A program made the position numbers and the translations under genes. This document shows positions 6,981-13,952 of a DNA stretch of 18,377 bases, one piece after another. A model generated the notes under the pieces. That model searched no databases. It was not told the DNA's origin and saw nothing but the letters and a program-made list of their open reading frames with translations. The stretch's first letter is position 1, and every line of letters starts with the position of its first letter. Origin of the DNA: DASZHJ01 sp035604335 (lineage in GTDB: Bacteria > Pseudomonadota > Alphaproteobacteria > ATCC43930 > CGMCC-115725); the NCBI GenBank assembly GCA_035604335.1, contig DATNIT010000125.1:1-18377 (forward strand), read 5' to 3'.

Positions 6981-7735
6981 CGGGCGCCGTCCTCCTCAGC
7001 ACCGACAGCCTCAGCGTGCGCTTCGGCGGATTGACGGCCGTCGACGATGTGAGCCTGAGCGTTGCGGCGGGCTCGATCCACGGCGTCATCGGACCGAACG
7101 GTGCAGGGAAATCCACGTTCTTCAACGCCGTGTCCGGTTTCGTGCCGATCTCGAGCGGGAGCGTATTCATGGCCGGCAAGGAGGTGACGCGCTTGCCGCC
7201 GCATGCCAGGCTCAAGCTCGGCATTCAGCGCACCTTCCAGTCGGTTCAGCTTGTAAAGTCGATGACCGTGCTGGAGAACGTCATGATCGGGCTGCACCCG
7301 CAGATCGCCCTCCGCCCGCGCTGCCCGTTCGGCCGCGGTGCGGCGGCGCTCGATGTCGCCTGCGGGGTCGCCCAAGAGCTCGGCCTCGAGGACGTGCTCC
7401 ACAAGGAGGTGGAGCTGCTGTCGTTCCGCGAGCAGCGGCAAGTCGAGATTGCGCGCGCGCTGGTCTCCCGCCCCCGCCTGCTGATGCTGGATGAGCCCGC
7501 GGCGGGCCTGAGCGCACGGGAGATCGCGGCATTCGACGATTTGCTGATCAGCCTCAAGGCGCAGACGGGTTTGACCATCCTGCTCGTCGAGCATGTCATG
7601 TCTCTGGTCATGAAGGTATGCGACTTGATCACCGTGCTGGACGCCGGCCGCGTGATCGCGACGGGCTCGGCCGCCGAGATTTCTGCCGACGAGCACGTGA
7701 TCAAGGCCTATCTCGGGGACGGCCTCGATGCTTAG
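6977..7735 (+). CDS. livG: branched-chain amino acid-type ABC transporter ATP-binding protein, LivG family
   Basis: This is a 252-residue cytoplasmic ATPase of the importer. Walker A GPNGAGKS is at residues 39-46, the Q-loop falls around Gln88 (RTFQ), Walker B is LLMLDEP (168-174) and the H-loop is VEH (His206). The ABC signature is unusual: LSFREQ at 149-154 where LSGGQ or LSYGQ is expected, so Arg replaces the signature glycine and Glu the following Gln. The rest of the signature helix (VEIARAL) is normal and the frame is intact, so it is probably functional. The start at 6977 overlaps the LivM stop by 4 nt. The frame is open far upstream, but that part is antisense-like shadow, not a fusion. 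It overlaps LivF by 8 nt. Confidence 0.95.
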   Translation: MTGAVLLSTDSLSVRFGGLTAVDDVSLSVAAGSIHGVIGPNGAGKSTFFNAVSGFVPISSGSVFMAGKEVTRLPPHARLKLGIQRTFQSVQLVKSMTVLENVMIGLHPQIALRPRCPFGRGAAALDVACGVAQELGLEDVLHKEVELLSFREQRQVEIARALVSRPRLLMLDEPAAGLSAREIAAFDDLLISLKAQTGLTILLVEHVMSLVMKVCDLITVLDAGRVIATGSAAEISADEHVIKAYLGDGLDA

Positions 7736-8429
7736 CGTGGGCGATATTCACGCGAGTTACGGCGCCCTTGCCGTGCTGCGCGGCGTCAGCTTCGAGGTGG
7801 AAGAGGGCAGCGTCGTCGCCTTGCTCGGCGCCAACGGTGCCGGGAAAACGACCACCATGAAGGCCGTAATGGGCATGCTGCCGGTGCGCGGCGGTCGCAT
7901 CGAGTTTCTGGGCGAGCGCATCGACAACAAGCGGCCCCACGACCTCGTCCGGCGCGGCCTCACCTTGGTGCCGCAAAGCCGCGAACTCTTCCCCTGGATG
8001 ACGGTGCGCGAGAACCTGGACGTGGCCGGCCTGACCTTCGGCGGGGCGAAGTCCGCGCGCAGGGCCTGCGAGGAGCAGTTCGAGCTGTTTCCGCAACTTC
8101 GGGCGCGGGCGGACCAACGCGCGCTTACGCTCTCCGGGGGAGAGCAGCAGATGCTGGCGATTGCGCGTGCCCTCATGTTGCGGCCGAAGCTCATCCTCAT
8201 GGACGAGCCGACCACCGGGCTCGCCCCCCTCATGGTTCGCGAGCTCGGCGACACGATCCGCAAGCTCGGCGCCAAGGGACAAACCATCGTGCTCGTCGAG
8301 CAGAACCTCGGGTTGGCACTTTCCGTGGCCCGGCGCATCTACGTCATCCAGCGCGGGCGCACCGTCTTCGAGGGAGGTGCGGAGGGGCTGCAATCGGAGA
8401 AGGACGTGCTGCAATATTACCTCAGCTGA
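7728..8429 (+). CDS. livF: branched-chain amino acid-type ABC transporter ATP-binding protein, LivF family
   Basis: This 233-residue ATPase has Walker A GANGAGKT (34-41), VPQSRELFPWMTVREN (about 81-96, the LivF-type Q-loop region), a canonical signature LSGGEQ (135-140), Walker B LILMDEP (155-161) and an EQN-type switch region. LivF usually carries VEQN where LivG carries VEH, and that is what is seen here. The ATG at 7728 lies inside the end of LivG, overlapping it by 8 nt. It forms the LivG-LivF ATPase pair. A gap of 95 nt follows before the hydrolase gene, the longest break in the second half of the operon, with no clear terminator. Confidence 0.95.
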   Translation: MLSVGDIHASYGALAVLRGVSFEVEEGSVVALLGANGAGKTTTMKAVMGMLPVRGGRIEFLGERIDNKRPHDLVRRGLTLVPQSRELFPWMTVRENLDVAGLTFGGAKSARRACEEQFELFPQLRARADQRALTLSGGEQQMLAIARALMLRPKLILMDEPTTGLAPLMVRELGDTIRKLGAKGQTIVLVEQNLGLALSVARRIYVIQRGRTVFEGGAEGLQSEKDVLQYYLS

Positions 8430-8524
8430 GCCGCAATGGAGGAAGGGTTGAAGCGGGCCTGGCAACCATGGTCGAGCGGAGAGGCGGCTTCGGCAGCGTG
8501 CGGCACCGGTGAAGGGCCGGGGCG

Positions 8525-9415
8525 ATGAACGACGTTGTCTTCCGCAACTACACCCAGGCGGCACTCGACCGGGAATACAACAACCAGGCGAAGCATCCCG
8601 GCTTCGACTTCCAGGGCTTCCTCGCGCGCTGTGCTAGGAGCAGCGAGGAGGCGCGTCGGCGCTGGAGCTCGAATCTCGACGTTCCTTATGGCCCGAGTGC
8701 CGCCGAACGGCTCGATATCTTCACCGGAGGGCCGACCCCGCGACCGGTCGAGATCTTCTTCCACGGCGGCTATTGGCGCATGCTCGACAAGAAGGATTTC
8801 AGCTACGTCGCGAACGGACTCGTGCCGCACGGCGTCGCCGTCGCGGTCGTGAATTACGCGCTCATCCCCGCGATCGACATGGACGGGCTGGTTGCGCAAT
8901 GCCGTTCGGCCGTGTCGTGGGTCTTCCACAACATCGAGCGGTTCGGCGGGGATCCGACCCGGCTCCACCTGTCGGGGCATTCAGCAGGCGGCCACCTCGT
9001 CGCCATGCTGCTCGCGACCGAATGGCAGGGGAGCGACGAGGGCCTGCCTACCGCGATCCGCAGCGCCGCAGCGATCAGCGGCATCTATGACCTCGAGCCC
9101 ATCCGCCTCTCCTTCCTCAATTCGATTTTGCAACTCACCCCGCGCGCGGTCGCCGACAACAGCCCGGTCAAGCTGCGTCCATCCGTGCCCGCGCCGCTCT
9201 TGGTCGCGGCGGGCGAGCACGAGGGCGAGGAATATCTTCGTCAGTCCAACGATCTTGTCGCGGCTTGGACCACCTCGTCCTGCCGCCCCGAGCTGGCGGT
9301 GCTCCGCGCCGCCGACCATTTTTCGATCCGCGAGGAACTCGGCGATCCCGACAGCAGGATGGTCTCCCTGATGATGCGTAGGCGCGGCGACGGCCGCGGG
9401 AGGGTGCGGACATGA
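8525..9415 (+). CDS. alpha/beta hydrolase, kynurenine formamidase (arylformamidase)-like
   Basis: This 296-residue protein has the oxyanion motif HGGYW at residues 80-84, followed by RMLDKKDFSYVA, typical of the kynurenine formamidase/BNA7-like branch of the alpha/beta hydrolases. The nucleophile is Ser153 in GHSAGG and the likely catalytic His is His265 in ADHFS; the acid probably lies in the GEHEGEE stretch near 230-236. Family members hydrolyse N-formyl amides or small esters. Beside a NicX-type dioxygenase, whose product is an N-formyl amide, a deformylase or N-acyl-enamide hydrolase role is the natural inference; it could stand in for NicD or RutB. The start at 8525 has AAGGG about 8 nt upstream. 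It overlaps the regulator gene by ATGA. Confidence 0.88.
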   Translation: MNDVVFRNYTQAALDREYNNQAKHPGFDFQGFLARCARSSEEARRRWSSNLDVPYGPSAAERLDIFTGGPTPRPVEIFFHGGYWRMLDKKDFSYVANGLVPHGVAVAVVNYALIPAIDMDGLVAQCRSAVSWVFHNIERFGGDPTRLHLSGHSAGGHLVAMLLATEWQGSDEGLPTAIRSAAAISGIYDLEPIRLSFLNSILQLTPRAVADNSPVKLRPSVPAPLLVAAGEHEGEEYLRQSNDLVAAWTTSSCRPELAVLRAADHFSIREELGDPDSRMVSLMMRRRGDGRGRVRT

Positions 9416-10275
9416 AGCGCCGCTCGGGCGTATCCAAGGCGACGCCGGCGCGGGCCGCGCGCGCGGCGGGCAAAGCCGGACCTTCGCGCTCGCAGCGGGG
9501 GCCGTCGCGTACCGAGGAAGCAGTCGAGATCATCCGCGACCGCATCCTCGATCTCACGCTGACGCCAGGCGTCCGCATCGACGACAAGCTGCTCATGCGG
9601 CAGTTCGGCTTGGGGCGGACGCCCGCCCGCGAGGCCTTCAACCGGGTCGCGACCGAAGGCCTGATCGTCATTCAGCGCAACCGGGGCGCCTTCGTCCGCC
9701 CGCTCGACATACAGCATGTGCGGCAGCTCTTCGACGCCTACGGCGCCTCGGAACGGGTGATCGGATACTTCTGTCGCACCGACCATCCGGGGCTGGCCGA
9801 GGATCTGCAGCGCATAGAGACGCAGTACGAGGCGGCCCAGTCAGGCATGAACTTTCTCGACATGACCCGCCTCAATTCGGCATTCCATCGACGCATCGCC
9901 GAGGCCACGGAGAACGAATACCTCTTCGAGCACGCATCGCGGCTCTACAACCACGCGCGGCGGCTGTCCTACTTCATCTATCTGACGCCGGGCTTTGCCT
10001 TGACCAGCTACGAACAGCTGCAAGACCATATTTCGTCCGACCACAACGAAATCATCGACGCCGTGCTTCGGCAAGACAACGCGAAGCTCATCGACCTGCT
10101 GACCGATCACGCGTTGTTCTTCCACCAGAGCATCATGGAGGCGATCGGCGGCGCGCGCGGCTTCACGCTTCCGCTCGGCACAGACGCGACGGGCAAGCTT
10201 AGGCGGACCGGCAAACGCGCACGGCCGGACAGCACGCCGAAGGACCCCAGGACAAGAAAGAGGAGCTCCGCATGA
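9412..10275 (+). CDS. GntR-family transcriptional regulator, FadR/FCD subfamily
   Basis: This 287-residue regulator has an N-terminal winged helix at about 34-96 (DDKLLMRQFGLGRTPAREAFNRVATEGLI, the usual recognition region). An all-helical FCD ligand-binding domain follows at about 103-250. Metal-site positions in FCD are recognisable: Asn155-x3-His159 (the first is more often Asp), His211 and His233. Both ends carry extra basic, Ala/Arg/Lys-rich tails (1-33 and about 260-287) not needed for the fold. The gene sits inside the catabolic operon with 4-nt ATGA overlaps on both sides, so it is co-made with the enzymes and probably autoregulates. The best candidate operator is the dyad at 1231-1261. 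The inducer is likely a pathway carboxylate. Confidence 0.93.
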   Translation: MKRRSGVSKATPARAARAAGKAGPSRSQRGPSRTEEAVEIIRDRILDLTLTPGVRIDDKLLMRQFGLGRTPAREAFNRVATEGLIVIQRNRGAFVRPLDIQHVRQLFDAYGASERVIGYFCRTDHPGLAEDLQRIETQYEAAQSGMNFLDMTRLNSAFHRRIAEATENEYLFEHASRLYNHARRLSYFIYLTPGFALTSYEQLQDHISSDHNEIIDAVLRQDNAKLIDLLTDHALFFHQSIMEAIGGARGFTLPLGTDATGKLRRTGKRARPDSTPKDPRTRKRSSA

Positions 10276-10664
10276 CCGGCATACCCGTGATCCCGAAAGG
10301 CGCCGCCCCGCCGCTCGCACCCTATTCCCCCGGGATCAAGGCCGATGGCGTCGTCTACGTATCGGGCACGCTGGCACTCGATGCAAACGGCAACATCGTT
10401 GCCCCCGGCGAGATCGTGGCGCAGACGCGTCACGTGCTGGAGGCGATCAAGGCGGTGCTGCAGGCCGCGGGCGGCGACATGTCGGATATCGCCTACAACA
10501 TGATCTTTCTCAAGAACGCGAAAGATTATGCGGAGATGAACAAGGTCTATGCCGAATACTTCCCGACAAACCCGCCGGCGCGGTTCTGCATCATCACCGA
10601 GCTGGTCAAGCCCGAGTTCGTCGTTGAAATCTCCTCAATCGCGCATATGCGGACGGCGCGCTAG
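10272..10664 (+). CDS. rutC: RutC-like RidA/YjgF/UK114 family protein (enamine/aminoacrylate deaminase)
   Basis: The 130-residue length is exact for the RidA fold. The sequence follows E. coli RutC closely as I recall it: PLAPYSPGIKADGVVYVSGTLA at the start, AQTRHVLEAI at about 50-59, and YFPTNPPARFC. Arg104 and Glu119 correspond to the RidA active-site Arg105 and Glu120. RutC acts on 3-aminoperacrylate/3-aminoacrylate in the pyrimidine Rut pathway, and RidA relatives hydrolyse reactive enamines. Next to a RutD-like hydrolase, and with no RutA or RutB in view, it suggests that this pathway passes through an aminoacrylate or other enamine. It overlaps the regulator by ATGA and lies 9 nt before the next gene. 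Confidence 0.92.
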   Translation: MTGIPVIPKGAAPPLAPYSPGIKADGVVYVSGTLALDANGNIVAPGEIVAQTRHVLEAIKAVLQAAGGDMSDIAYNMIFLKNAKDYAEMNKVYAEYFPTNPPARFCIITELVKPEFVVEISSIAHMRTAR

Positions 10665-10673
10665 GCGCGACAG

Positions 10674-11474
10674 ATGGCCGTCGCACGGATAGCGGGAGCC
10701 GAGCTCCACTACAACGTGATCGGGAGCGGCGAGCCGTTGATCCTGGTCTCGGGGATGGGCGGCGTGGCTTCCTATTGGGCGCCGCAGCTCGAGGCATTCG
10801 CCAAGCACTTCACCGTCGTCACCTTCGACCAGCGCGGCACGGGACGCAGCACCCACACCAAGGTCGATTCCGTCGACATGCTCGCCGCCGATCTGGTCTC
10901 GCTCATGGACAAGATCGGTCTTGAGCGCGCCCACATCGTCGGCCACTCCACCGGCGGGATGCTGGCGCAGATCGTCGCGATCGACCATCCCCTTCGGGTG
11001 GATCGCCTGGTGCTCTACGGCAGCCGCGCCAGCACGGACGCCTTCACCGAGCGCGCCATGGGCATGCGGCGCGAGGCAATCCTCCACTGCGGGATGGAGA
11101 GCTTCGTCCATTCGACGGCGGTCTTTCTCTATCCGAGCTGGTGGATCCGCCGGAACGACGACAGGCTGCGGGCCGCGGAGGCCTTGGCACTCGCGAACGC
11201 CGCTCCGCCGGAGGTCATGGCGAGCCGGATCGCCGCCGTGCTGCACCATGAGCAGATGGAGCGGCTGCACCTCATCGGCAGCCCCACCCTCGTGCTCTGC
11301 GCCTGCGACGACTTTCTCACCCCCACCTATTACTCGGAGGAGATGGCCGCAGCGATCCCGCGGGCGCGGCTTGCATTCATAGAAAGCGGAGGGCACGCAT
11401 GCTCGCAGACGAACCCTGAGGCGTTCAACCGGGTCGTGCTCGACTTCCTTCAGAGCGAGCCATCGCCGGAATGA
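10674..11474 (+). CDS. rutD: RutD-like alpha/beta hydrolase
   Basis: This 266-residue alpha/beta hydrolase resembles RutD (aminoacrylate hydrolase) over its whole length. Shared blocks are LVSGMGGVASYWAPQL (24-39), DQRGTG (52-57), FLYPSWW (151-157), a CACDDFLTPT stretch (about 209-218) and GGHACSQTNPEAFN (239-252). The apparent triad is Ser92 (GHSTGG), Asp212 or Asp213, and His241. NicD, the N-formylmaleamate deformylase, has the same fold, but the GGHAC and FLYP blocks favour RutD. It follows the RutC-like gene by 9 nt, so the two are inherited and expressed as a pair. The likely job is hydrolysis of an enamine, amide or small semialdehyde precursor; the substrate is not shown. Confidence 0.88.
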   Translation: MAVARIAGAELHYNVIGSGEPLILVSGMGGVASYWAPQLEAFAKHFTVVTFDQRGTGRSTHTKVDSVDMLAADLVSLMDKIGLERAHIVGHSTGGMLAQIVAIDHPLRVDRLVLYGSRASTDAFTERAMGMRREAILHCGMESFVHSTAVFLYPSWWIRRNDDRLRAAEALALANAAPPEVMASRIAAVLHHEQMERLHLIGSPTLVLCACDDFLTPTYYSEEMAAAIPRARLAFIESGGHACSQTNPEAFNRVVLDFLQSEPSPE

Positions 11475-11523
11475 CCGCCCGCGCTCCCGAAACGAATCGA
11501 ACTCTTTCTAAATGGAGAACCCC

Positions 11524-12582
11524 ATGCGCCCGCAGAACGTGAACCCGGCCATATTGATCGATTTGTTCCGCAAGGAGTTCCAGCTATGCAATCTCAAGCG
11601 GGGCGAGTCGGTCGCCTTCCTCACCGACTTGAACTCGCGGCGCGATTACGTCGCCGCCGGGTTCGCCGCCGCCTCGGACCTCGGAGCCTATGCCTACGAA
11701 ATCGGCATCAGCGGCGCCCCGGATTGGAGCCGCATCGGCGTCGACGCGATCGGCGGCAACGCCGGCGTCATGGGCGCGCTCAAGGCCAGCGACCTGCTCT
11801 GCGCGCTGCACTTCCCGAACTTCTCCACCTGGGTGAAGGAGGTGCGCGCGGCGGGGACGCGGGTGCTCTCGATCGTCGATCACCCCGATGACCTGCGCCA
11901 GCTGCTCTCGCCGCCCGGCCTCAAGGACGCGGTGCTGTATGCCGCCAAGCGTTGGGGCGGCGTCAAGCGGCTCCGCCTCACCAATCCGGCAGGGACCGAT
12001 CTCACCTGGGAACGCGGCGAGTTCCCGGTCAAGGTCCAATACGGCTTTGCCGAGGAGCCCGGCCGCTTCGACCATTGGGGCGCCGGCCACATCACCAACT
12101 TCCCGAACGAGGGCAGCGCCAATGGAACCGTGGTGATCCAGCCCGGCGACATGTGGATTCTGCCCTATGTGCGGCTGATCGAGAGCGAGATCCGGCTCGA
12201 GGTCCGCGACGGATTCATCCGCAAGGTCACGGGCGGCGTCGACGCGAAGGCATTCAAATACTGGCTGGACCGCAACAAGCGCAGTGCCGAGGACATCGAC
12301 CCTTACGCCGTCTCCCACCTCGGCTTCGGCCTGCACCCCAATGCGCATTGGGACCAGATTCTCCTGCATGGCAATGAGATGGAGCGGATGAACGCGGCCG
12401 GCCGCGTCTTCGCCGGCAATTTCCTCTTCTCCACCGGCCCGAACAGCGATATGGGCGGCAAGCGCGACACCAAGGGCCATATCGACATGCCGATGTGCGA
12501 CTGCACGGTTTGGCTGGATAACGAGGTGGTCCTGCAGGACGGCAAGTTCACCGACGAGAAGCTGATCGTGGCTCCACGCTGA
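11524..12582 (+). CDS. second NicX-like (M29-fold) putative ring-cleaving dioxygenase, divergent paralogue
   Basis: This 352-residue paralogue of the protein at 2579-3619 shares DHWG, FPNEGSANGT, ILPY, SHLGFGLHPNAHW, FSTGPN and GHIDMP. All three predicted iron ligands remain (His265, His319, Asp321), and His184 in RFDHW matches NicX His189. The first 110 residues diverge strongly, and the NicX His105 position aligns with Phe100, so the substrate pocket must differ from both NicX and the neighbour. The frame opens at ATG 11512, but I start at 11524 because GGAG at 11514-11517 lies 6 nt before it. It is the last gene of the operon. It may act on a different intermediate or analogue, or be a hydrolase of the same fold. 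Confidence 0.85.
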   Translation: MRPQNVNPAILIDLFRKEFQLCNLKRGESVAFLTDLNSRRDYVAAGFAAASDLGAYAYEIGISGAPDWSRIGVDAIGGNAGVMGALKASDLLCALHFPNFSTWVKEVRAAGTRVLSIVDHPDDLRQLLSPPGLKDAVLYAAKRWGGVKRLRLTNPAGTDLTWERGEFPVKVQYGFAEEPGRFDHWGAGHITNFPNEGSANGTVVIQPGDMWILPYVRLIESEIRLEVRDGFIRKVTGGVDAKAFKYWLDRNKRSAEDIDPYAVSHLGFGLHPNAHWDQILLHGNEMERMNAAGRVFAGNFLFSTGPNSDMGGKRDTKGHIDMPMCDCTVWLDNEVVLQDGKFTDEKLIVAPR

Positions 12583-12918
12583 GCGGCGCTGCCGGGAGCG
12601 GGGAGGCGGCGACGATGCTTCGCCACGCTGCCCTCATCGAGGCAGATATTCCTTGATGCGCGGCATGCGCCGGCCGGCCTGCATGATGAGAGAAAGGTTG
12701 GCCGGCTTGGTCAAGGGGGACACGCCCGCCGTCAGATCTCCTTTGACGACGAGGAGAGCAGAAAAAAAGGGGTTGTTTATTATTATTACCGCGAGCCACG
12801 CGCTCATGAGGCTGGTCCGAAACGATCCTGCGAGGAGATGGCGCTCGCCTTTTCCGACCGCTTGATAGCGCGGCTCGTCCGCATGCACGTGATCTGTAAC
12901 TGCTCTGGTGCGAGCCCC
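12583..12918. other. convergent intergenic region, no gene supported
   Basis: These 336 bp separate the ends of two converging operons. Several ORFs cross it on both strands, but none has family-like sequence, a good ribosome site or operon continuity. It contains a strong hairpin (12669-12706) and an AT-rich patch, unlike the flanks, with a run of seven A (12762-12768) and TTTATTATTATTA (12776-12788). I see no repeats long enough to be an insertion remnant. Confidence 0.6.
12669..12706 (+). terminator. strong hairpin downstream of the plus operon, possible terminator
   Basis: In plus-strand RNA, 12669-12680 pairs with 12695-12706 over 12 pairs, including two G-U, around a 14-nt loop. The core is GCCGGCC against GGCCGGC. 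It begins 87 nt after the last stop of the operon. No U-run follows, so termination would be weak or factor-assisted, or the hairpin may simply protect the 3' end. The G-U pairs favour the plus-strand RNA as the functional one. Confidence 0.35.
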
Positions 12919-13893
12919 TCAAGCACCCCACACGTTTTTAAGCATGCGCACCCAATTCTCGCCCATCACCTTGCGGATCTTGCGTTCCGGCCAGCGCCGC
13001 CTTTCCATCGCTACCGTGAGATTGGGAAAATCCCCGATTCGGCGGATGCCACTCGGATTGACGACCTCAGCAAACTTAGCCAGCCGCCGCGCGTACCCCT
13101 TGTCGTGGGTAAGCCACTCGAAGAAGGCTTGGTCCTGATCCTGCGTGAAGTCAGTGCCGATACCCACATGGTCCTCGCCCGCGATCTTGATCACATAGTC
13201 GATCGCCTCGATGTAGTCGTCGACGGTAGCCTTGTTACCCTTGGCCAGGAAGGGCGGAAACATCGTGACGCCAACGAAGCCACCGCGGTCAACGATGAAC
13301 TTGATCTCCTTGTCCGATTTATTCCGCGGGTGAGCCTTGAGCGCCGATGGCAGGATATGCGTATAGGCGACCGGCTTCTTAGAGGCAAGGATGACGTCGC
13401 GGGACGTCACCGGTCCCACATGGCTCAGATCGCACATGATCCCGACGCGGTTCATCTCGGCCACGACCTCGTGGCCGAAGTCGCTGAGCCCGCCGTCTTG
13501 CGACTCGTAGCAACCCGTGCCGACCAAGTTCTGCGTGTTGTAAGCCATTTGAGCGACGCCCACGCCGACATCCTTGAAGAGCTGGATATAGCCGAGCTGG
13601 TCCTCAAAGGCGCTGACGTTCTGGAAACCGAGGATGATGCCAGTCTTGCCGGCCTGCTTCGCGCGTCGGATGTCCGCCGTGGTGCGGACGGGGGCGATCA
13701 GATCGGCGTTGTCGCGGAAGAAACCCTTCCATTTCGCTATGTTGCGCATGGTGACCTCGAAACCTTCCCAGACCGAGCAAGTGCAGTTCGCCGCGGTCAA
13801 CCCACCCTTGCGCATATCCTTGAAGACGGAACGGCTCCATTCCGAGATGATCAATCCGTCGATGACGATCATGTCGTCGTGCAATTTGGCCAT
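12919..13893 (-). CDS. M19 (membrane/renal dipeptidase)-like protein with degenerate metal site
   Basis: This 324-residue protein follows the M19 TIM-barrel dipeptidase family: DLSHVGP (His158), YTHILPSALKAHPRN (His179), GFVGVTMFPPF and DHVGIGTDF (Asp248). Several hallmarks of the two-zinc site are absent. The usual DGHxD near the N-terminus reads DGLII at 12-16, so both the His and Asp are gone, and the bridging Glu aligns with Gln91 (GFQN). The frame is intact and otherwise well ordered, so it is a divergent subfamily rather than a decayed gene. It may use one metal or none and act on another amide or lactam. It is the last gene of the minus operon, 59 nt after LivF, with AAGG 5 nt before its ATG. 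Confidence 0.88.
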   Translation of the reverse strand: MAKLHDDMIVIDGLIISEWSRSVFKDMRKGGLTAANCTCSVWEGFEVTMRNIAKWKGFFRDNADLIAPVRTTADIRRAKQAGKTGIILGFQNVSAFEDQLGYIQLFKDVGVGVAQMAYNTQNLVGTGCYESQDGGLSDFGHEVVAEMNRVGIMCDLSHVGPVTSRDVILASKKPVAYTHILPSALKAHPRNKSDKEIKFIVDRGGFVGVTMFPPFLAKGNKATVDDYIEAIDYVIKIAGEDHVGIGTDFTQDQDQAFFEWLTHDKGYARRLAKFAEVVNPSGIRRIGDFPNLTVAMERRRWPERKIRKVMGENWVRMLKNVWGA

Positions 13894-13952
13894 GGCCCCC
13901 CTTGTTCCTTTCCCACTCAGCGCCGATCCTGCTCGGCCGATAGTCCTCGCTC

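Noticed and set aside
5399..7735. 778-codon frame that could suggest a fused LivG
   Set aside because: Only the last 252 codons are LivG. The upstream part runs out of frame through LivH and LivM and resembles nothing.
8436..8528. 30-codon ORF ending on the hydrolase ATG (ATGA overlap)
   Set aside because: No ribosome site and no recognisable sequence. One chance overlap is not enough, although it resembles the 2502-2582 case.
12634..12888. short ORFs in the convergent gap on both strands
   Set aside because: No homologous-looking sequence, poor start contexts, and they cross the hairpin and AT-rich patch.
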